Of a DNA stretch of 64,000 nt, positions 57,735 through 64,000 are shown piece after piece; position 1 is the first letter of the stretch, and each line of letters opens with the position of its first letter. A program made the translations under genes and the position numbers. The notes under the pieces were generated by a model. That model ran no database searches and was not told where the DNA came from. It saw only the letters and a program-made list of their open reading frames with translations. This DNA is from Spirochaetaceae bacterium. Lineage in GTDB: Bacteria > Spirochaetota > Spirochaetia > Treponematales > Rectinemataceae. Location of the stretch: the NCBI GenBank assembly GCA_025358255.1, contig JANYKC010000096.1:124001-188000 (forward strand), read 5' to 3'.

Positions 57735-58901
57735 ATGTACTACATCCATGTCGAGTTTTCGGACGCCGACGGAGCCCCGCGGCGTGACGAACTCCGGGAC
57801 TTCGGCTTTGACCAAGGCTTCCTGCGCGACTATCTCGAAGTGGCGCTTCCCGGCGAGATCCCGGCCCGCGTGGTCGAGGTGCAGCGCGGTCGCTACGGCA
57901 TCATGTTTCGCGGCGAAGGCGGGAAGCTGGCCGAATCCGACGTCGTGGCTTCCGGCCACCTTATCCATGAGACTGCGGTCGGCTCCTCCTTGCCCACCGT
58001 AGGCGACTGGGTGGTGGCCCGCCTTTCCGATGACGGCAGACAGGCGGCATCGATCAAGGGCGTCCTACCGAGGCGCAGCGCATTCATGCGCCGCGCCTCG
58101 GGGGACAAGGCGGATCGCGTCAATGCCCAGGTCCTGGCCGCCAATGTGGACGCGGCCTTCATCGTGGCGGCGGCGGACGCCCGATGGAGCCCCCGCCGGA
58201 TCGAACGCTATGTGACCCTCGCCTACGAGGCCGGCGTCGCGCCCGTCGTGGTGATTACGAAGACCGACCTCGTCGATTGTCCGGGGGATTACCTTGCCGA
58301 AGCGCAAGCCCTCGGCCCAGGAGTCTCTGCTGTCCTCGTCTGCGCCCCCAACGGCCAAGGCCTTGAAAACCTGGATCCATGGCTCACCATCGGCAAGACC
58401 GTCGTCCTCCTCGGCTCTTCGGGAGCGGGCAAATCCACCCTCCTCAACGCCCTGGCCGGCTCGGAGATCGCCGCCACCAAGGCTGTGCGCTCCGACGACG
58501 ACCGCGGGCGCCACACGACGACCCATCGTGAGCTCTACCGCCTGCCATCGGGGGCCCTCGTCATAGACAGTCCAGGCCTCCGGGAAATCCAGATCCTTGC
58601 CGGGGAAGCGGCCCTCGCGGAGGCCTTCGCCGACGTGGAAGCCTTCGCCGCATCCTGCCGCTTCCGGGATTGCGGCCACGGCGCCGAGCCCGGCTGCGCG
58701 GTCCGCGCCGCCCTCGAGAAAGGTGAGCTTGACCATGGCCGCTTCAATGGATGGCGGAAACTGCAGAGGGAAGTCGCCTTCCTGGCCGCCCGCGAGGACC
58801 CCCGTGTCGCGGCGGAGCAGGCCCATCGCTGGAAGACCATCAACAAGAGCATGCGCGGCTACACGAAGGAAAGGCGGTCGATCCAGGGAAAATCGCGCTG
58901 A
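57735..58901 (+). CDS. rsgA: Ribosome small-subunit GTPase RsgA
   Basis: A 388-residue circularly permuted GTPase. OB-fold N-terminal domain, G4 motif TKTDLVD, P-loop LLGSSGAGKSTLLNAL, DDRGRHTTTHRELY switch, G3 DSPGLRE, and zinc site CRFRDCGHGAEPGC in order identify RsgA/YjeQ. It tests and matures the 30S subunit. ATG 57735 starts the conserved protein; upstream residues in the frame come from the repeat region. Confidence 0.95.
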   Translation: MYYIHVEFSDADGAPRRDELRDFGFDQGFLRDYLEVALPGEIPARVVEVQRGRYGIMFRGEGGKLAESDVVASGHLIHETAVGSSLPTVGDWVVARLSDDGRQAASIKGVLPRRSAFMRRASGDKADRVNAQVLAANVDAAFIVAAADARWSPRRIERYVTLAYEAGVAPVVVITKTDLVDCPGDYLAEAQALGPGVSAVLVCAPNGQGLENLDPWLTIGKTVVLLGSSGAGKSTLLNALAGSEIAATKAVRSDDDRGRHTTTHRELYRLPSGALVIDSPGLREIQILAGEAALAEAFADVEAFAASCRFRDCGHGAEPGCAVRAALEKGELDHGRFNGWRKLQREVAFLAAREDPRVAAEQAHRWKTINKSMRGYTKERRSIQGKSR

Positions 58902-59417
58902 ACGGGCTCGGGAACAAAGCCCACGCAGAGGCCGCACAGGAGCGGAGGAAGACAGGACAGGATGCCGTTGGCAGGCAGTCTCCTTGCGCAGCTGGATCGC
59001 CCCGCCTCGCGGCATTCGCCGATGGAGCCATCGTTGCATCCTGCCGCTTCGAAAAGTTCGGCCACCAAGGGCATGGGGAGCCTGTCCCCATCCAGCTAGC
59101 ATCGAAACCCGGTGTGGGGGTAGCGGAGCGCGCCACAGCGCAGCGTTGCCGTGGTAGCGCCAGCGACGATCAATCCATGCCACCCGGCTTGCTGAGCGCA
59201 GCGACGCAGGAGCGCGAAGCGAGGGGGCGCCGCGCGAGGCTCGCAGCGCGGCGAGCGGGTATGGGAGATCCGCTCCCAACCAAGCGGTAGCGAAAACGGT
59301 GCGGGGGCAGGGCGAGACCCCGCAGGGCGGAGCCCGAGGAGGCTCGGCCGAGGGGGAGGCGCGCCTGCGCGGCTTCCCCAGCCATCCAACAAGCCCTCCC
59401 CCTTTATCCCAATTATG
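58902..59417. repeat. Long GC-rich intergenic region with AGCG-type and hairpin repeats
   Basis: About 515 nt without a believable gene. An ATGGGGA/TCCCCAT hairpin (59073-59091) is followed by a patchwork rich in AGCGCAGCG, GCGAAGCGAG and GCGGCGAGCGG. Further hairpins include GGGAG-ATCCG-CTCCC, GGGGCAGGGCGAGACCCC and GGCTCGGCCGAG-like palindromes. It is between the convergent rsgA and DUF5692 genes. Confidence 0.55.
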
Positions 59418-59450
59418 AATAAAGGGCTCCCCGCGGAGGGAAGCCCTTGC
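59418..59450 (-). terminator. Terminator after the DUF5692 gene
   Basis: On the minus strand AAGGGCTTCCC / GGGGAGCCCTT with a short loop, followed by TATTCATAATT. About 24 nt beyond the stop at 59474. Confidence 0.7.
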
Positions 59451-59473
59451 TTTCAGTTGTGGAGGAAGGCGCG

Positions 59474-60442
59474 CTAGTCGTTCGCGGCGATCCTCACCGG
59501 GACGGCGCCGTGGCGGGGAGCCTCCACCCCGTTCTCCGCGGCGACTTTCCGGAAGGCCGCGAGGTCGGTGTAGACCTCGACCTTGAGGGGGTTGCGCCTG
59601 GTCTTGAGGACCTTGTGGATCTCGTAGCCGAGGACGGCCAGGTTGGAGGCCAGGGCAAGGCCAGACACGATCCAGAGGGCCGTCGGGCTGTGCGAGGACT
59701 TGACCGCGAACTTCGAGGTGTCGACGAAGGCGGGGAAGCACATCACGAACATCATCCAGATCCCGAGGGTCTGGGCGCGGTGCTGGAGCCATGCGCCCTT
59801 CCTGAGGAAGAAGGCGGGGATGGTGCAGGAGACAAGGAGCGCCGCCCCCGCGTAGAAGGCGTGGTCGGAGACGCAGTTGTAGACATAGGCGAAGTTCCAC
59901 AGGTCATAGGCGATGACCCAGAACCAGAGCATGTCCGGCCACATCATGTCCTTCTTCTTGCCCTTGCCGATGAAGATGCCCATCCAGCCGGTGATGGTGA
60001 CAATGTTGATGAGGCCGGCCACGCCGTTCATGATGTTCCATGGACCGCCGAGGGTCTGTATGCCATCCACGAGGCCATTGACGCCCACGCACTGGAAATC
60101 GCGCACGACGGCTTCAAGGATGTTGAGGGCGAGGATGAAGGGCGGGAACATGAGTGCCCACTTGTTCGTGGAGAGTCTCTTGAAATTGCGGATGGCGAGG
60201 AAGCCGAGGCATCCGGCAAGGGCCGAGTAGACCTTGGCCCAATGGAACCAGTCGCCGACGCTCGAGCCGGGGCCTGCCGTGCGGTTCCATACGGTGAAGG
60301 GAAGGACAGCCGGGAGGACGAGGAAGATCGCGAGGGCGAACCACTTGTTCAGGCGTGCCAGCTCGTTGACGAGCATGAGGCCGCCAAGGACGGCGAACCA
60401 CATGAGGGCAGAATACCAGGGTATCGACGCAAAGAGGAACAT
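59474..60442 (-). CDS. DUF5692 family membrane protein
   Basis: A 322-residue integral membrane protein with about nine helices and aromatic, Asn-rich loops (GGPWNIMNGVAGLINIVTITGW; LWFWVIAYDLWNFAYVYNCVSDHAFY). These match the DUF5692 family as I recall it; function unknown. ATG 60442 has GGGAGG 9 nt upstream; the frame further upstream crosses the promoter. It is a single-gene unit with its own promoter and terminator. Confidence 0.75.
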   Translation of the reverse strand: MFLFASIPWYSALMWFAVLGGLMLVNELARLNKWFALAIFLVLPAVLPFTVWNRTAGPGSSVGDWFHWAKVYSALAGCLGFLAIRNFKRLSTNKWALMFPPFILALNILEAVVRDFQCVGVNGLVDGIQTLGGPWNIMNGVAGLINIVTITGWMGIFIGKGKKKDMMWPDMLWFWVIAYDLWNFAYVYNCVSDHAFYAGAALLVSCTIPAFFLRKGAWLQHRAQTLGIWMMFVMCFPAFVDTSKFAVKSSHSPTALWIVSGLALASNLAVLGYEIHKVLKTRRNPLKVEVYTDLAAFRKVAAENGVEAPRHGAVPVRIAAND

Positions 60443-60502
60443 CGCGAAAACCTCCCACCAACAAGGCAAAATGAGTTCTTTCGGGGTATTGGAGCAAAAA
60501 AG

Positions 60503-60531
60503 AGTGTAACAGCGGTATATGGAAAGGTCAA
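60503..60531 (-). promoter_or_regulatory. Sigma-70-type promoter of the DUF5692 gene
   Basis: On the minus strand TTGACC (60531-60526), a 17-nt spacer and TACACT (60508-60503), about 60 nt before the ATG. The surrounding ~100 bp are AT-rich. Confidence 0.75.
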
Positions 60532-60607
60532 GTATTAATGACGATGATGTTTTTATAAACACAGTGTAACGATAAACGGCATGTCGGGATATTATGGCTT
60601 TTCGCAG

Positions 60608-60647
60608 GGAGGCCGTCGCCAACCCTAGGGGCTTGGCGACGGCCTCC
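60608..60647 (-). terminator. Hairpin after pepF
   Basis: Perfect 15-bp stem (60608-60622 with 60633-60647) and a 10-nt loop, 33 nt beyond the pepF stop. There is no T-run, so it may act as a processing or stability hairpin rather than an intrinsic terminator. Confidence 0.6.
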
Positions 60648-60679
60648 GCGTCAAGTCTTCTTCTCTCCTACTCCGGAGG

Positions 60680-62491
60680 TCACGCCTTGGCGGCGCACCC
60701 GGCGACGAGTTTTTCGAACTCGGCCACCTGGGCCGCGATCACGTCGAGGCCGCTCTTCCAGAAGGCCTTGGTCTCGATATCAAAGCCGGCCATCTTCGTG
60801 ACCGCGACCGCCGAGGCGCTGCCCGTCTGGGCCAGGAGGTCGCGGTAGCTAGCCGCGAAGCCTGGGCCCTCTTCACGGTAGCGGGCAAGGAGGCCGAGGC
60901 CGAACAGGAGGCCGAAGGCATAGGGAAAGTTGTAGAAGGAGAGGTCGGGGCTGTAGTAATGGCCCTTGGCCGCCCACATGTACTGATGGAGCTTGTCAGG
61001 GTCCAGGCCCTCGCCGTAGCTGCGCCTCTGGGCGGCGACCATGAGGGAGGAGAATTCGTCTGCGGAGAGCTCGCCCTCCTTGCGTTTCTCGAAGACGGAA
61101 GCCTCGAACCAGTAACGGGAGAGGATGTCGACAATGACCTGGCAGGAATCCTGGAGATGCATCTCAAGGAGGCCCAAGCGTTCTTGGGCCGGGGTCTCGG
61201 CGATCGCGGATTCAAAGACCAGGGTTTCCGCGAAGATGCTCGCGGTCTCCGCGAGGGTCATCGGGTAATCGGCGAGGACCACGGGCTTGTCCTTGATGCA
61301 GTCGTAATGCCAGGCGTGTCCCAGCTCGTGGGCTATCGTGTTCACGTCGGAGAAGGTCCCATCGAAGTTGCACAGGATGCGGGCCACTTTCGCGGCGGGG
61401 AAGTGGGTGCAATAGGCGCCGCCGACCTTGCCCTCGCGGGGTTCGGCGTCGATCCAGGACTCGTCGAAGGCGCGCTCGGCGAAGCGGCCCATGGCCGGGT
61501 CGAAGGAGCTGAACTTGGCGACGATGAAGGCCTTTGTGGCCGCCCAGTCGTATTTGCGCTGATCTGCGCCGGCAACGGCCACGGGACCGAAGAGGTCGAA
61601 GAAGGCGAGCTTGGGGAGGCCAAAGAGGCGGGCCTTGGCGGCCAGGTAGCGGCGGAACACGGGAAGGGAGTCCTCCATCGCGCCGATGAGTGCGTCGAGG
61701 GTCTTCCTGGTGATGCGCGATTGCTCGATGGTCCTGTCGATCGCGCTCTCCCAGGAGCGGCGCTTGTTGAGGGTGGAGGCGAAGCCCTTCACGCCGTTGA
61801 GGGCCGCGGCGACGGGGATCTCCACGCCCTTCCAAGCGTCGAGCTCGAGGCGCCAGGCCTTCTCCCGGATCGAACGGTCAGCGTCATAGGCGAGGTTGCG
61901 GAGTTCGACGATGGTCTTGCGCTCCCCGGTCCTGGGTTCCCAGAGCACGCTCGTGTTGGAGGTGACCGCTTCCTGGAGGCGGCCCCAGGCGTCGCCGCCC
62001 GAACGAAGGAGGTCCGCGGCAAGGTCCTCGAGCTCGGGGGACATCTGCTTGGACTGGAGGAAAAGCTCCTCCTCGAGATGGAAGGCGAAGGGAGAGACGC
62101 GCGGGTCCGCGTCCTTGCCCCGGGCGGCGGCGAGGACTTCCTCGCGCCGGGCGGCGAGGGCGTTGCGGAAAAGGACGGCGGAGCGCTTGAGGGGCAGGGC
62201 GAGTTCCTCGATCGAATTGAGCTCGGCCATCGAGGCCTCATCGCGGGTCGCGGTGGAATAGCGGGCATAGGCATAGGAGGAAAGGGTCAATTGGAGGCTG
62301 ACGGCCTCGTCCTCGATAGCCAGGGCCGCGGAGAGCCAATCCCCGATCTTCCCTGCGGGGGAAGCACAGAGCCTCACCATCCCTTCGGCGAGTTCGGCCA
62401 CGCGGAGCTTGGCGGCCAGGTAGTTCGGGGCTTTGCAGTCCGCATATACGGGAGCGAGGTCCCAGCGGGGCGGCTTTTCAGATCCAGCCAT
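60680..62491 (-). CDS. pepF: Oligoendopeptidase F (M3 family)
   Basis: A 603-residue cytoplasmic zinc peptidase. The HELGH motif (His388-His392) and downstream Glu in LAETASIFAET form the site; PRWDLAPVYAD at the start, GKVGGAYCTHFP before the site and GHYYSPDLSFYNFPYAFG after it are typical. It degrades oligopeptides of roughly 5-20 residues. ATG 62491 lies 14 nt inside ndk, so the two genes are coupled. Confidence 0.95.
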   Translation of the reverse strand: MAGSEKPPRWDLAPVYADCKAPNYLAAKLRVAELAEGMVRLCASPAGKIGDWLSAALAIEDEAVSLQLTLSSYAYARYSTATRDEASMAELNSIEELALPLKRSAVLFRNALAARREEVLAAARGKDADPRVSPFAFHLEEELFLQSKQMSPELEDLAADLLRSGGDAWGRLQEAVTSNTSVLWEPRTGERKTIVELRNLAYDADRSIREKAWRLELDAWKGVEIPVAAALNGVKGFASTLNKRRSWESAIDRTIEQSRITRKTLDALIGAMEDSLPVFRRYLAAKARLFGLPKLAFFDLFGPVAVAGADQRKYDWAATKAFIVAKFSSFDPAMGRFAERAFDESWIDAEPREGKVGGAYCTHFPAAKVARILCNFDGTFSDVNTIAHELGHAWHYDCIKDKPVVLADYPMTLAETASIFAETLVFESAIAETPAQERLGLLEMHLQDSCQVIVDILSRYWFEASVFEKRKEGELSADEFSSLMVAAQRRSYGEGLDPDKLHQYMWAAKGHYYSPDLSFYNFPYAFGLLFGLGLLARYREEGPGFAASYRDLLAQTGSASAVAVTKMAGFDIETKAFWKSGLDVIAAQVAEFEKLVAGCAAKA

Positions 62492-62927
62492 CGTTTCCGT
62501 CCTTCCAGTCTATGATTTCTTCGGGTTTGAAAAAAAGTGACATCTCCCGGGCCGCGCTCTCGGAGGAATCCGAGGCATGGATGATGTTGAGTCCCGTATG
62601 CATGGCGTAGTCGCCACGGATGGTTCCGGGGAGGGCTTCCTCCGCCTTGGTGGAGCCGCAGAAGCGGCGCAGCATCGCGACCGCACTGTCGCCCTCCAGC
62701 ACCATGGCCAGGACGGGTCCGCTCGTGATATAGGCCACCAATTCCCCGAAAAAGGCCTTGTCCCTGTGCTCTGCGTAGTGGATTTCCGCCAGGCTCCGAG
62801 GGATGCGCATGAGCTTGGCTGCCACGATGTCAAAGCCCTTGTCCTCGATGCGGCTGATGATCTCGCCCGCTATGCGCCGGGAGAGCACGCCTGGCTTCAG
62901 CATGGAGAATGTGCGCTCTATGGCCAT
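62478..62927 (-). CDS. ndk: Nucleoside diphosphate kinase
   Basis: A 149-residue enzyme: ERTFSMLKPGVLSRR start, IRGDYAMHTGLNIIHASDS with catalytic His117, and C-terminal FFKPEEIIDW. It transfers the gamma phosphate of ATP to NDPs via phospho-His. ATG 62927 has AAGGAGG 7 nt upstream. Upstream of pepF in one operon; the C-terminus is slightly extended and Trp-rich (DWKDGNDGWI). Confidence 0.96.
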   Translation of the reverse strand: MAIERTFSMLKPGVLSRRIAGEIISRIEDKGFDIVAAKLMRIPRSLAEIHYAEHRDKAFFGELVAYITSGPVLAMVLEGDSAVAMLRRFCGSTKAEEALPGTIRGDYAMHTGLNIIHASDSSESAAREMSLFFKPEEIIDWKDGNDGWI

Positions 62928-63047
62928 GGTTTCCTCCTTGCCCCCACGCGATCCTAGCATGGCTCACGGCCTGTTTGCCAGCCAAAGCCACCCTTCATCC
63001 CCTCTGCCTTGATCCTCCCCCCCTATGATGCTAGGATTCCCGGCCAG

Positions 63048-64000
63048 ATGACCAATGAATACAAACTAGGCGTGGATGTCGGTTCGACGACGGTCAAGGT
63101 CGCCCTCCTTGACGGGGCGAATGACCTGGTTTTTGGCCGCTACGAGCGGCATCGTTCCGACGTGGCGGGGGCATTGGCAAGCATGCTCGATGAAGCGGCG
63201 GCCCATCTCGAGGCCTGCGCGCCCGGGGCAAGGGTGAATACCGCCTTCACGGGGTCGGCCGGCATCGGCGCCGCGACGAGGATCAAGGTGCCCTTCGTCC
63301 AGGAAGTGGCCGCCTGCGCCCGCGCGGTCGAGGGCCTCCTGCCCCGCACCGACGTAGCCATCGAGCTCGGGGGCGAGGACGCGAAAATAACCTACTTTGG
63401 GCCCTCCATCGAAGAACGCATGAACGGATCCTGCGCCGGCGGAACGGGCGCCTTCATCGACCAGATGGCGGCCCTCCTGGACACCGACCCTGCAGGCCTC
63501 GACATCCTGGCACGAGGGGCCACCACGATCTATCCCATCGCCTCCCGTTGCGGCGTCTTCGCCAAGGCCGACATCCAGCCCCTCGTGAACGAGGGCGCCC
63601 GACGCGAGGATGTGGCTGCCAGCGTATTCCAGGCCGTCGTGAACCAGACCATCTCCGGCCTGGCCTGCGGCCGGCCCATACGCGGACGGATAGCCCTCCT
63701 TGGCGGCCCCCTCCATTACCTGCCCCAACTGCGGAAACGATTCGCGCTGACCCTCAAGCTCGAGGCTGACTCCGTCCTTGTGCCGCCCGACGGCCGGCTT
63801 TTTGTCGCGGTCGGCGCGGCCCTCCTCGGCGATGCCCTGGCCCGCCGCGACGGGGAGGACCCCGCGGGCACGCCCCGCACGAACACCGTCCTCGAGGGGC
63901 ATTCCATCCGTGACCTGGCCGAGCGGACCCGTACCGCGGAGTACGCGGCAGGCGCCTCCCCCCGGCTCCCTCCCCTCTTCGCCACGCCGGAGGGGCTCAA
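63048..64000 (+). CDS. BadF/HgdC-type CoA-dehydratase activase, N-terminal part (runs off window)
   Basis: Open from ATG 63048 to the window end (317 codons). ASKHA ATPase motif LGVDVGSTTVKVALL is at the start. The two Cys ligands of the bridging [4Fe-4S] cluster occur in MNGSCAGGTGAF and IASRCGVFAKADIQPL, and LLGGPLHYLPQLRKRF follows. Such activases drive ATP-dependent electron transfer to 2-hydroxyacyl-CoA or benzoyl-CoA dehydratases/reductases in anaerobes. The frame continues past the domain, which fits the large fused activase (DUF2229-type) common in anaerobic bacteria. It starts 120 nt upstream-divergent from ndk. Confidence 0.9.
   Translation, partial: MTNEYKLGVDVGSTTVKVALLDGANDLVFGRYERHRSDVAGALASMLDEAAAHLEACAPGARVNTAFTGSAGIGAATRIKVPFVQEVAACARAVEGLLPRTDVAIELGGEDAKITYFGPSIEERMNGSCAGGTGAFIDQMAALLDTDPAGLDILARGATTIYPIASRCGVFAKADIQPLVNEGARREDVAASVFQAVVNQTISGLACGRPIRGRIALLGGPLHYLPQLRKRFALTLKLEADSVLVPPDGRLFVAVGAALLGDALARRDGEDPAGTPRTNTVLEGHSIRDLAERTRTAEYAAGASPRLPPLFATPEGL

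Noticed and set aside
58065-59900. 611-codon minus-strand frame across rsgA and the following gap
   Set aside because: Antisense to rsgA and running through GC-rich repeats; Arg/Pro/Gly-rich with no domain.

Overview
The window is GC-rich, gene-dense bacterial DNA with many 1-14 nt gene overlaps (ATGA/TGATG junctions). A spirochaete is the best guess. The basis is a huge UPF0164-like/FlgD-Ig/OmpA surface protein, families of Ig/Fn3 lipoproteins, a short RpoS-like sigma factor behind a sigma-54-like promoter (an arrangement known from Borrelia), and a flagellin-glycosylation-type (Maf/DUF115) protein. No rRNA, tRNA, CRISPR array or complete insertion sequence was seen, so the assignment is inference.

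Layout. 1-8.9 kb: 3' end of murB, a CPA2-type antiporter with USP-like and EIIA-like domains, two large Ig/Fn3 lipoproteins and a small secreted protein. 9-16.6 kb: a giant OmpA-ended envelope protein paired with a TIM-barrel-like exported protein, then divergently an NlpC/P60-like exported protein with a metallo-beta-lactamase-fold hydrolase. 16.6-25.6 kb: a potassium region. kdpDE runs rightward and faces a leftward operon trkA-trkA-smORF-trkH-OB-fold; no kdpFABC is present. kdpD is split by a 1.74-kb element flanked by a perfect 20-bp direct repeat. The element carries a gene II/X-type replication protein, phased GTCTACC repeats and no full integrase. A near-identical TTAACG..CGTTAA palindrome lies upstream of both potassium operons.

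25.7-29.7 kb: a DUF4129/MoxR/DUF58 operon. 29.8-32.1 kb: fluC, a GNAT, mutM and a chimeric ABC-transporter remnant. 32.2-36.9 kb: a toroid-fold protein, rpmB, ffh, a diguanylate cyclase and an HD hydrolase. 37-45.5 kb: a nine-gene leftward operon for a poly-gamma-glutamate-type polymer (ggt, exported protein, DctM-like permease, smORF, two AstE/AspA-type deacylases, pgsB, pgsC, pgsW) that has no pgsA. 45.7-50.2 kb: lepB, ftsI-like and maf genes.

50.2-64 kb: a LysM/M23 peptidase, a 42-aa micropeptide, an AT-rich possible sRNA locus, the sigma factor, a YibQ-like deacetylase, tsaD, a beta-barrel-like protein, an M29 aminopeptidase, a palindromic repeat, rsgA, a DUF5692 membrane protein, pepF, ndk and the start of a CoA-dehydratase activase.

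The strongest leads for something undescribed are the minimal replicon sitting in kdpD (excision would restore the kinase exactly), the pgsA-less polymer operon, and the small membrane protein coupled between trkA and trkH.
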